Positions 33,492 through 40,535 of a stretch of DNA of 64,000 nucleotides are shown in pieces. The position numbers and the translations under genes were made by a program. Under the pieces are notes generated by a model. It searched no databases. It was given only the letters and a program-made list of their open reading frames with translations, and was not told the origin of the DNA. This DNA comes from CAZQHK01 sp964593455 (lineage in GTDB: Bacteria > Muiribacteriota > CAYSPT01): NCBI GenBank assembly GCA_964593455.1, contig CAZQHK010000025.1:1-64000 (forward strand), written 5' to 3'. Each line of letters starts with the position of its first letter. Position 1 is the first letter of the stretch.

Positions 33492-34052
33492 CTACTCCTC
33501 TTCTATCAAAAGCTTTTCATAGCGCAGCCGTATTTTAATGTTGCCCGGCTCTTTTTCTACCGCCTTTCGCAATGCTCGCAATGCTTCCTTTCTCCGCCCC
33601 AAACGCAAGCGAAGTTCAGCTAGATCAAGCAGGGACGAAGCAGGGCACGCGGGTAACGATTCGATAACTTCCAGTTCACCGGCAGCACCTTCATCATCAC
33701 CAGCTTCCCGGAATATCGTAGATAGATATTCCCGCGCCGTTAAATTGTTCGGATCAACAGCTTTTGCTATTTTGAATTCTTTTTCCGAAAGCGGCATGTT
33801 CCCTAAACGGTAGTAGAATTCACCGAGCTCACATCTGGCTTCGACATCATCCGGATTACGGGATAAAATCTCCCGGGTTAATCTGATCTTTTCTGGAATT
33901 GAGACGTGTTCCGTCTGATCTTGATAAGCACCCGGCTCCTGTATACCTGAAGGGACATTACCTTTTACCGGAAGCCGTTTTCCACAACGCCCGCAAAAGG
34001 GTCCCGGTCGTTCATTAAGATGACCGCAGGATAGACACCGAACTGATCCCAA
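33492..34052 (-). CDS. Zinc-ribbon plus TPR protein
   Basis: A 186-residue soluble protein. A complete N-terminal zinc ribbon (C6, C9, C20, C23 in VRCLSCGHLN...FCGRCGKRL) is followed by about 45 flexible residues and then three or so TPR units. The start is a TTG with GAGGAG 9 bases upstream. It opens the operon with the RsbW-like kinase and tmk; the gap to the next gene is 6 bases. The ribbon has the same CxxCGHxN template as the two proteins at 1.3-2.1 kb, but with all four cysteines. Confidence 0.72.
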   Translation of the reverse strand: MGSVRCLSCGHLNERPGPFCGRCGKRLPVKGNVPSGIQEPGAYQDQTEHVSIPEKIRLTREILSRNPDDVEARCELGEFYYRLGNMPLSEKEFKIAKAVDPNNLTAREYLSTIFREAGDDEGAAGELEVIESLPACPASSLLDLAELRLRLGRRKEALRALRKAVEKEPGNIKIRLRYEKLLIEEE

Positions 34053-34159
34053 TAACTGAAGCTCCTCAATCCCTGTGTTTAAGCGAAGGTTACTATATCA
34101 CAGGCCTTATTGTCTGTCAATGCTGTGATATACGAGCCATACACCGCCGGAGGAGTGGA

Positions 34160-35236
34160 TTAGCGGCTCATTCTCACCAGCAAAAACGATCCGACAACAC
34201 CGATCACGACGTTTTGGACCCAGACCGCTACCAGGGGCGGTATGACCCCCCCCGTTCCCAAAGCCTTTCCGGCGGACATCACCAGGTAATAGAAAAAAAT
34301 GATAACAATAGAAAGCCCCATGCCGATGGAACGCCCTCCCCGCTGAGTTCTGGTAGCCAACGGTGCGCCTATCAAAACAAAGAAAAAACTGGCGAATGGC
34401 AGCGATGTTTTCATAAAATACTCGATTTCCAATTCACGGAAGGGAATCTTGTTTTTTTTATGCTGTTCTATTCGTTCTGCCAGCTCGTTCATACTCATAT
34501 CTTGAGGCCGCTTGTACTTATGTTTGGTATGGTCTCCGTACGTCGTCTGAACCGGAAATTTCAGCTTGGCAAAACTCATTTCGTTCAATTCCTCTCCGGT
34601 GGGTGTAAACTCGTAGACCAGACCATCTTCAAAACTCCAGGCTTTTTCCATCCACTCTGACCTGGTCGCCACCGTCAAACGGGGAAAGCCTTTATTGAAA
34701 AACTCGAACATGATAACCTTATGGAGAAGACCCGTGTTCTCCGAGAATTTATGAACGTAAAGGGAATGGTTCTCCCCGGCTTCGAAGAAGACATTTTCAG
34801 CGATCTTGGGGAGAGGCCGTTTGAAAGTGATCTTTCTAAATATCTCATGGCGTTTCTCATTAGCGATAGGAACTATTTTTTCATTCAGAAAAAATGTGAG
34901 GACACTGATTAACAAGCCTATCAAAATCACCGGGAAGACGATTCTAAAAAAACCTATACCCCCGGCCTGCATAGCCAAAATCTCGCTATTGCTGGAAAGT
35001 TTTCCAAAAACAATAAGCACTGAAAACAATAAGGCCATGGGAATGACCAGAATAATAATGGTCGGCAGTGCGTAGATAAAGAGCTGGGTGACATCACCAA
35101 AAGGAACTCCTTTATTGATGATAAGCTCCACTAGCTCCATCAACAGATCGACTAAAAAAATTGTCAGAAACGTGAAAAGGCCAAAAATCAAAGCTCCCAG
35201 TACCTGTCTCTGTATATACCGGTCTACAATTTTCAC
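34160..35236 (-). CDS. LptF/LptG-family lipopolysaccharide export permease
   Basis: A YjgP/YjgQ-family inner-membrane protein. LptF and LptG pair with the ATPase LptB to move LPS to the outer membrane. The 358 residues have three N-terminal helices (about 10-35, 50-80 and 98-122), a periplasmic beta-jellyroll region (about 125-270) and three C-terminal helices (about 280-355). Only one such gene is here; which of LptF or LptG it is cannot be decided. Its presence is good evidence for an outer membrane. Confidence 0.9.
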   Translation of the reverse strand: MKIVDRYIQRQVLGALIFGLFTFLTIFLVDLLMELVELIINKGVPFGDVTQLFIYALPTIIILVIPMALLFSVLIVFGKLSSNSEILAMQAGGIGFFRIVFPVILIGLLISVLTFFLNEKIVPIANEKRHEIFRKITFKRPLPKIAENVFFEAGENHSLYVHKFSENTGLLHKVIMFEFFNKGFPRLTVATRSEWMEKAWSFEDGLVYEFTPTGEELNEMSFAKLKFPVQTTYGDHTKHKYKRPQDMSMNELAERIEQHKKNKIPFRELEIEYFMKTSLPFASFFFVLIGAPLATRTQRGGRSIGMGLSIVIIFFYYLVMSAGKALGTGGVIPPLVAVWVQNVVIGVVGSFLLVRMSR

Positions 35237-35286
35237 GGCGTAGTGACGTCACCTCCAATCGAGAAAAACAGTCTCGCACAGCTCAT

Positions 35287-35292
35287 ATTATA
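35287..35292 (-). promoter_or_regulatory. Possible -10 box for the LptF-like gene
   Basis: A perfect minus-strand TATAAT at 35287-35292, about 50 bases upstream of the permease start and just downstream of the terminator. The -35 region (ATCTTA) is poor. Confidence 0.35.
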
Positions 35293-35331
35293 TCTCTAAT
35301 TTTATCCTGTAAGATGACATTTCTGAAATTA

Positions 35332-35366
35332 AAAACCGGGCTCCGCGACAAGCGGAGCCCGGTTTT
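35332..35366 (-). terminator. Rho-independent terminator after the CBM48 gene
   Basis: A 15-bp perfect stem (35332-35346 with 35352-35366, core CCGGGCTCCGC) and a 5-base loop. It ends in a T-run on the minus strand, 23 bases after the CBM48 stop. It separates the dnaN-side genes from the permease gene. The T-run on the other strand makes it potentially bidirectional. Confidence 0.9.
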
Positions 35367-35389
35367 AAATTTTGCTTCTCTAGTATTTA

Positions 35390-35761
35390 TCAGTCAACGA
35401 CCAATACCGACCGCTGTCCACCATAGCCGTCATCCACAAACTCTTTGGCTTGCGGATCGGCAATCCATTTCGTGCCATCGATGACAAACTTATACTCAAA
35501 TCTCCCGGGTTTCAGGTTCAGCGTGATGGTCCAGTTTCCATCGCCCAGATTGACCATTTTATCAGCAGTAGTATCCCAGTTATTGAAATCACCGGCGACT
35601 GCAACTTCTTCTGCTTCTTTATTCTCATACTGCAGCGTGATATTTTTATTCTCCCAGAAAAACTCTTCTTCTTCCTCATCGTAATACTTTTTACGGCCGA
35701 AGAGGAAACCCATCCCAAAAAGGGTACCATAGCAGAACATCTTAAAAATAAAGCCACCCAC
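35390..35761 (-). CDS. Membrane-anchored CBM48 (AMPK-beta-like) glycogen-binding domain protein
   Basis: A 123-residue protein with a short hydrophobic N-terminus (about 3-22), a stretch of acidic residues (DEEEEE), and then one complete CBM48 / early-set domain. The domain shows AVAGDFNNWDTTADKM, WTITLNLKPGRFEYKFVIDG and WIADPQAKEFVDDGYGG. Domains of this type bind alpha-glucans in branching enzymes and in the AMPK beta subunit; the WDT and YKF positions look intact. No enzyme domain is attached. It lies between a TPR gene and a strong terminator, probably in the dnaN transcript. Its ligand and purpose are unknown. Confidence 0.8.
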   Translation of the reverse strand: MGGFIFKMFCYGTLFGMGFLFGRKKYYDEEEEEFFWENKNITLQYENKEAEEVAVAGDFNNWDTTADKMVNLGDGNWTITLNLKPGRFEYKFVIDGTKWIADPQAKEFVDDGYGGQRSVLVVD

Positions 35762-35794
35762 GCTCTATCCCTCCTTATTTCTTTTTAACTTCAG

Positions 35795-36262
35795 TTACCG
35801 GTCAAAGTAGGAAATTTCTTCCAACCTTAACCGGGCATCTTCCAATCGTGAACTTCCCGGATACTTCCTGATCAAGCGGAGGTATGTCATTTCCGCCCGT
35901 GCACCATCACCCAGTACTTCGTAGCAGACACCCAAATTGTAGAGGGCGCTGTCAGCTAAAATATGGTCGGCGTGACCTTCGACAATCTTTCGGTACTCCT
36001 GCAAAGCTTCAGAAAAACTGGCCAGCTTGACCTGGAGAATCCTTCCGATCATGTACTGGATACCTACCGCTTCGTCACCTCCGGGAGTGCGATTCAGGAT
36101 ATCCCTGTACCTGACCAACTTCCGCCGGTACCGCCGCTTCCGCCAACTTCTCCTAAGCCGCCGCCTGGAAGCGTACAGGCAAATCAGAAAAACACAAAAT
36201 CCCAAAAAAAATAGAAGTTTACTTTTTCTACGCATCGATCCGTGCCAAGAATCTATCTCCAA
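35795..36262 (-). CDS. Small membrane-anchored TPR protein
   Basis: A 155-residue protein with one N-terminal membrane helix (about 16-32), a very basic stretch (RRRLRRSWRKRRYRRK) and two or three TPR units with AQEYRKIV- and SALYNLGVCYE-like motifs. The basic stretch next to the helix implies that the TPR part faces the cytoplasm. The frame opens at a TTG; the ATG at 36235 (MRRKSKLL) is an alternative start. It lies downstream of dnaN and upstream of the CBM48 gene. Function unknown. Confidence 0.6.
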   Translation of the reverse strand: MEIDSWHGSMRRKSKLLFFLGFCVFLICLYASRRRLRRSWRKRRYRRKLVRYRDILNRTPGGDEAVGIQYMIGRILQVKLASFSEALQEYRKIVEGHADHILADSALYNLGVCYEVLGDGARAEMTYLRLIRKYPGSSRLEDARLRLEEISYFDR

Positions 36263-36304
36263 ACCGAGGGAAATTCTATCATGGGGCTACCGGCGTGTCA
36301 AATA

Positions 36305-37441
36305 TCAACCGGCTGCTTCTTCAATCATTGGTGAATTAGCAGCCAGGCGGATCGGCATAACCACGCACAGGTAGTCCTCGCTCTCCTCCGGACGGAAAAC
36401 CGCTTGCCGGAGTGGTTCAGTTAATTCCATAACTACTTTCTCTGAAAGCAGGTTGTTCAAGACATCAAGGACAAAGCGGACATTGAAACCTATTTCCAGA
36501 TCGCCGCCTTCATTTTCAACCGCCATTTCACGCACCACTTCTCCCACACTGGAAGCTACCGATGAGAGCCGTAAACGGTTCCCGGTAAACTCAAAGCGGA
36601 TAGTGTTCGAACTCTCCCGGGCCAGCGGAACGATACCCCTGATATTATTTGACAGATCGAAAGCATCGATTTTCGTCCTGATCCGATGTTCAGATGGAAT
36701 AACCTGTGTGTAATCAGGGAACTTGGCTTCAACCAATTGGGATACCATCCGGATATGATCCACTGTAAATGAGATCTGCTTTTCGGAAAGCTTGATGTGG
36801 ATATCTCCATCCAGCGGGAGGCGGGCCAGTTCAACAAGAGCTTTCGAGGGGACGATGAACTGTTGCTCGGAAGCAATCGTAGAAGACAACGTCGTGTTTC
36901 TCAGGGCGAGACGACGGGTGTCGGTAGCGACTATCTTCAAATTTGAACCCGAAAGCTCCATATAGACACCGCATAAGCCCGGTTTTGACTCATCATCCGA
37001 TACAGCGAAGAGGACCTGTTTCACCATTTCTTTGAACATTACACCCTGCATGGTGAACTCTATATCATACTCGGGATCCGTCAGAGAGGGAAACTCTTCC
37101 ACCGGAATCGTATTCAGATGATAATCTGCTTTGCCGCATACCAAACGCAAATGTCCCTGGTCGCTCTCGATCTTCAATTCCTCTTCGGGAAGCCAGAGCA
37201 GCGTACTGACAATTTCCGACAGTAACCGTCCCGGAAATGTCACTTTACCTTCTTCGATGACTGAAGCCGGCATTTTGTAAAAGGTACTAACGGTCAGATC
37301 CGTCGATACCATTCTCAAACCTTCCGAAGAGCATTCGAGGTAAATATGCGAAAGAACCGGCATTGTCCGCCGCTGTCCGCATGTCCTCTGCACTGTCTGA
37401 AGCGCTCTATGAAATTCTTCGGTCTTGCAAGTGAACTCCAT
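36305..37441 (-). CDS. dnaN: DNA polymerase III beta sliding clamp
   Basis: Ring-shaped dimeric processivity factor that tethers polymerase to DNA. About 378 residues in three similar clamp domains, with RRTMPVLSHIYLECS, PGRLLSEIV, LLFAVSDDESKPGLCGV, VATDTRRLAL and the C-terminal VVMPIRLA (the family usually ends with a VMPMRL-like motif). The ATG at 37441 (MEFTCKTEEF) has GGAAGGTGAG upstream, and is preferred to the TTG at 37456. Neither dnaA nor recF is adjacent, which is unusual for dnaN. Confidence 0.95.
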   Translation of the reverse strand: MEFTCKTEEFHRALQTVQRTCGQRRTMPVLSHIYLECSSEGLRMVSTDLTVSTFYKMPASVIEEGKVTFPGRLLSEIVSTLLWLPEEELKIESDQGHLRLVCGKADYHLNTIPVEEFPSLTDPEYDIEFTMQGVMFKEMVKQVLFAVSDDESKPGLCGVYMELSGSNLKIVATDTRRLALRNTTLSSTIASEQQFIVPSKALVELARLPLDGDIHIKLSEKQISFTVDHIRMVSQLVEAKFPDYTQVIPSEHRIRTKIDAFDLSNNIRGIVPLARESSNTIRFEFTGNRLRLSSVASSVGEVVREMAVENEGGDLEIGFNVRFVLDVLNNLLSEKVVMELTEPLRQAVFRPEESEDYLCVVMPIRLAANSPMIEEAAG

Positions 37442-37498
37442 TATCTCACCTTCCAATGCGCTTTCTTTCGCGGAAACTTATACTGAATCCAGCCTAGG

Positions 37499-37528
37499 AT
37501 TGTAGCACGGAAAGCACGGGAATTGCAA
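37499..37528 (-). promoter_or_regulatory. Promoter for dnaN
   Basis: Minus-strand TTGCAA (37523-37528) and TACAAT (37499-37504) with an 18-base spacer, about 58 bases upstream of the dnaN ATG and next to the repeat island. Confidence 0.45.
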
Positions 37529-37573
37529 GCGGCGGTCTCCGCAAACTTACTTTGAGCCTTTTTTCTTCTTTCT

Positions 37574-38167
37574 GTTGAGGTTCGGAATCTCTTCCCGAGA
37601 GACACTCACGGCGCTTGCCATCCTGGCGCGCCTTCGTTCGAGTCCCGTTCGCGGATTTGCCATCCATGGCAAATCCACGACCTATGCTCTCGTACAGAGA
37701 CTCCGAACCTCAACTCAATGTTTCTTCGGAAAACAGGCTCATAAAAAGATGCTCCGCCTTGTATCGCTTCAGGTTACTGAGGTCTTTCCTTCGCTCGGCT
37801 GTTCGCTTGGCGAAGGCGCTGAGCGGGAAGGGGATCTTGTGCTTAGTGGATGGGAAGCGGAGCTGTGTGATTATTGGAGTGCTTGAGGGAATATGTAGTT
37901 GCTAGTGACGTGGTTGCCTCATAGCAGGGCGGGACGATATGGCTTTGATACTGGACAATGTCGTGAGATGTTTAGGATCGGAAGGACCTGGTTCAGCCTA
38001 TCTCAATCTAGAGTCTCTTTTCCCACCATGGTATCTGTCCGTATCTAATGTCAGCCTCCCACCCTCAAGCAAGAAAGCGTAGAAAGTTAAGGTCAGAGAA
38101 AAAAGGAGATGTTAGAGTGACATTTTTAACTGGTTCTGCGCTCGGCTGTTCGCTTTGCGAAGGCGCT
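37574..38167 (-). repeat. Non-coding dispersed repeat island, copy 2 (inverted)
   Basis: About 594 bases homologous to 17426-17911, read on the minus strand with the same block order. The core (37574-37714, 141 bases) has the same GTTGAGGTTCGG terminal inverted repeats. It carries a 41-base insertion containing a perfect 9-bp hairpin (37653-37661 with 37668-37676). An extra copy of the GCGAACAGCCGAGCG motif sits at 37792-37820, besides the one matching copy 1 at 38139-38167. Short open frames here are not credible genes. The rest of the 0.9-kb gap, between dnaN and the propeller gene, holds only the dnaN promoter. Confidence 0.7.
37653..37676. repeat. Perfect hairpin inside the copy-2 repeat core
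   Basis: GGATTTGCC (37653-37661), loop ATCCAT, GGCAAATCC (37668-37676). It is absent from the copy at 17.8 kb and part of a 41-base insertion. Confidence 0.75.
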
Positions 38168-38353
38168 TTGATTGGCGGGGTTTTGGTTGCTGGCGAGGAG
38201 GAGGAAAAACGCGGTTGTTGGTGGATTGGAAACTGAGAGGTGTGGTTCTTGAGGTGGCGGCGAAAGTTACTCGCTTAACGTTGGTCTTGATAGGTGGGAG
38301 GGGGGTGACATACAATAAAGATGATACTTCATCCTCTGGAGGAGGGGCTTACT

Positions 38354-39397
38354 TTGAGATACCGATTCTTACCGATTCACTTCGCAATTTATTGTTTTGT
38401 TCTATTAAGCCTGGCGGTACAACCCGTATCCGGGAAATCCTGGGAAACATTCTCGAATTCCAAGGGGATGTTCAAGCAAGGACCGCTGCCGTCCGACACT
38501 GTTCAAGCACTGTGGACAGACGGTACCGTGCTCTGGGTGGGAACCCACGAGGGCATAATCAAATTCGACGGGAAATCCTGGTCACCTGCGTATTTTGGAA
38601 ACTATTGGAAAATAAAACACCGCCAGGCCGAGGGATACACCGGTAACGTTGAAGCCATTCCCGACAACCGGATCAACTCTATACTAGGGATTGGTGATGA
38701 TGTCTGGTTTGCGACCGATACGGGGATTGTCATCTACAAGACCAAGTTCGGGACCTGGGAACAAATTAAATTCATGCACCCGAAGTGGGATTCAGGATAT
38801 ATCCAGGTACTGGTGAAGGGCAAAAAACACCTGTGGATCGGAAGCTGGGGAAACGGAGTGGCCTATTATGATCTGGAGAAAAAAACGCTTCATACCTTTG
38901 GCAAAAACGACGGATTTATCGGCAATCATGTCACCGGTATTGCCACACTCGGCGACACTATTTGGGTAGGAACACTCAACAACGGAATAAACAAGTTTAA
39001 CTTGAAAGATAGGACATGGACTCATCTCCACCAGAACAACAGTATCTTGCCTTCGAACACTATTAAAGCTCTGGCCGCCGTGGGCGGGGATAAACCCCAA
39101 ATCTGGATTTCTACTGACAGTGGAGTATTGAGAATTTTTCCTTCTGAAGAATTCATTCCCGTCTTCACGACAAAAAACTCAGGGTTATCGGCTAATTCAG
39201 TTGATTCTCTGCTGATTAATAATAACACTACCTGGTTTGCAACCCGGATTGGTATTTGCTCTTTTCACGATGAAACCTGGTCGAAAATGACGATGCCGTC
39301 GTCGCTGAAAGGCTTACGGATAAACCAAATCATTTCATACCAGGATTCCCTCTGGTTCGCCACTCTGCATGGCGGTTTGCTGAGATATACTCCGTGA
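38354..39397 (+). CDS. Exported beta-propeller protein (sensor-propeller type)
   Basis: About 347 residues: a signal peptide (hydrophobic segment followed by a cleavage site near VSGKSW), then repeated blade motifs of the two-component-regulator propeller kind, for example ALWTDGTVLWVGTHEGI, LGIGDDVWFATDTGIV, KKHLWIGSWGNGVAYYD, GDTIWVGTLNNGINKF and NTTWFATRIGIC. In other bacteria such propellers are the periplasmic input part of hybrid kinases; here no kinase part follows. I prefer a TTG start at 38354, because GGAGGAGGGG lies 6 bases upstream of it, over the ATG at 38321, which lacks a ribosome site. A terminator follows. Confidence 0.75.
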   Translation: MRYRFLPIHFAIYCFVLLSLAVQPVSGKSWETFSNSKGMFKQGPLPSDTVQALWTDGTVLWVGTHEGIIKFDGKSWSPAYFGNYWKIKHRQAEGYTGNVEAIPDNRINSILGIGDDVWFATDTGIVIYKTKFGTWEQIKFMHPKWDSGYIQVLVKGKKHLWIGSWGNGVAYYDLEKKTLHTFGKNDGFIGNHVTGIATLGDTIWVGTLNNGINKFNLKDRTWTHLHQNNSILPSNTIKALAAVGGDKPQIWISTDSGVLRIFPSEEFIPVFTTKNSGLSANSVDSLLINNNTTWFATRIGICSFHDETWSKMTMPSSLKGLRINQIISYQDSLWFATLHGGLLRYTP

Positions 39398-39427
39398 GGT
39401 TTGAATATTTCTAGTTTGACAAAAGAA

Positions 39428-39465
39428 AACCGGCGCTGCCCACAGGCAACGCCGGTTCTTTTTTT
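39428..39465 (+). terminator. Terminator between convergent genes
   Basis: Stem AACCGGCGCTGCC (39428-39440), loop CACA, GGCAACGCCGGTT (39445-39457), one mismatch, then C and seven Ts. The opposite strand also ends in a T-rich run, so it can serve both the propeller gene (+) and the Ala/Gly-rich gene (-). Confidence 0.9.
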
Positions 39466-39479
39466 GCTTTGGCCAGGCC

Positions 39480-40286
39480 TTATTTCTGGGCGGCCATGGC
39501 ATCCTGGTACTTCAGGTAATACTGCTTGTACTCATCAAGAGCCTGCTTGACTTCAGAGTCATCAATGCTCTTACCGGACTGCAGCAGTTCCACGTATTTC
39601 CGGTAGGCCGCTTCATACTTGGCCTTGATCGAAGAAAGGTTTCCGCTTTCAGTCTCTTCCGTTTTCTGCGGAGGCCGCGACACTTTCTTGGCTTCCAGGT
39701 CGTTGATAACTTCCTGCCGGCTATCATCAGCGTCTTTGAGCTCCGGCGTCTTGGCGGCATCTTCTTCGGCGTCTTTGATCTTTATGACACCCTTCTTAAG
39801 CGTGCCATCCTCGCGGTGCAGATCATCAGCAATCTTTCTCTTACCGAACAGGCCCGCGATCCAGGCAAACGGATTCGGGAAACTGAATTTCTTCCCATGG
39901 CTGCGATCCCAGAGGATCTTTCCAACCAGAAGACCGGCACCGAAACATACCACCGGCAGAAACAGCGGGCTGGCTACAGCCGCTAAAACTCCGGCTCCAA
40001 TCAGGGCGGCCGCACCGGCAAAAAACCCGCCGACAGCTGTGGCGGCACCAACAAGTACGCCTCCGGCCGCAACAGTAGCACCAGCAACGGCTCCACCAGC
40101 AGCACCCAGAGCACCGACAAGTGCCGGACCCGCAAGTATGATAGCGGCTCCCGCTAACCCACCCAACAGAAAGTGCTTCAGAGCAGCCTCCGCCGGGGGC
40201 ACATAGCACACAGTGCTCAGAAATGCCATGACCAGCAGTACTGACAGCGCCTTGATCGATATAGATTTGTAAAGTAGTTCTTTCAT
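39480..40286 (-). CDS. Exported Ala/Gly-rich hydrophobic protein with a charged C-terminus
   Basis: About 269 residues. A signal peptide (MKELLYKSISIKAL..., cleavage near AEAALKH) is followed by about 100 residues almost wholly Ala, Gly, Val and Leu with GxxxG-like spacing (for example GAAGGAVAGATVAAGG), which suggests packed membrane helices. A basic joint (WDRSHGKKFSFPNPF) and a charged helical tail end it. The start at 40286 has AGGAGG 9 bases upstream; the longer frame up to 40421 runs through a terminator and is not credible. I know no characterised family. The helix-rich glycine segment resembles glycine-zipper membrane proteins, a guess from composition. Confidence 0.6.
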   Translation of the reverse strand: MKELLYKSISIKALSVLLVMAFLSTVCYVPPAEAALKHFLLGGLAGAAIILAGPALVGALGAAGGAVAGATVAAGGVLVGAATAVGGFFAGAAALIGAGVLAAVASPLFLPVVCFGAGLLVGKILWDRSHGKKFSFPNPFAWIAGLFGKRKIADDLHREDGTLKKGVIKIKDAEEDAAKTPELKDADDSRQEVINDLEAKKVSRPPQKTEETESGNLSSIKAKYEAAYRKYVELLQSGKSIDDSEVKQALDEYKQYYLKYQDAMAAQK

Positions 40287-40404
40287 TTGTATCATCCTCC
40301 TCTTTCTTTTTTTTATTTCCTTTTCTTTGCTTTTGGTTTTGCGTATATGAACGGGCTGCTTCACCCGGTAACAGAACCCTATGGGTTTCTCCCTATCGAA
40401 TATA

Positions 40405-40444
40405 AAAGGCCCACAACTCAACGCACTGAGCTGTGGGCCTTTTT
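40405..40444 (-). terminator. Terminator after the clostripain-like gene
   Basis: Stem AAAGGCCCACA (40405-40415) pairs with TGTGGGCCTTT (40432-40442), with a further CTCA/TGAG pairing inside. The minus strand ends in TTTTA. It lies about 90 bases beyond the protease stop. The rest of 40287-40535 holds only the start region of the Ala/Gly-rich gene. Confidence 0.85.
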
Positions 40445-40535
40445 AATCTTGGGAAATTATACCCTTATCCAGTTGTCAATTTCAAGCTTCGGTTTCATTA
40501 TAGAGCCGAACCGAGGTATTGTCAAGCTCTTTTTA

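Noticed and set aside
37574..37714. A tRNA-like structure in the repeat core (GTTCGAGTCCCG)
   Set aside because: It resembles a T-arm by chance; no acceptor or anticodon stem can be drawn, and the motif is altered in the other copy.
37442..38320. Replication origin next to dnaN
   Set aside because: No DnaA boxes (TTATCCACA-like) or AT-rich unwinding element are visible; the sequence is a copy of the island at 17.4 kb.
39619..40209. Frames opposite the Ala/Gly-rich gene
   Set aside because: They result from GC-rich alanine and glycine codons read in other frames; the chosen frame has a signal peptide and ribosome site.
40287..40421. N-terminal extension of the Ala/Gly-rich gene (MSCGPFIFD...)
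   Set aside because: It would be translated through a terminator stem and is unlike a signal peptide. The ATG at 40286 has a proper AGGAGG.
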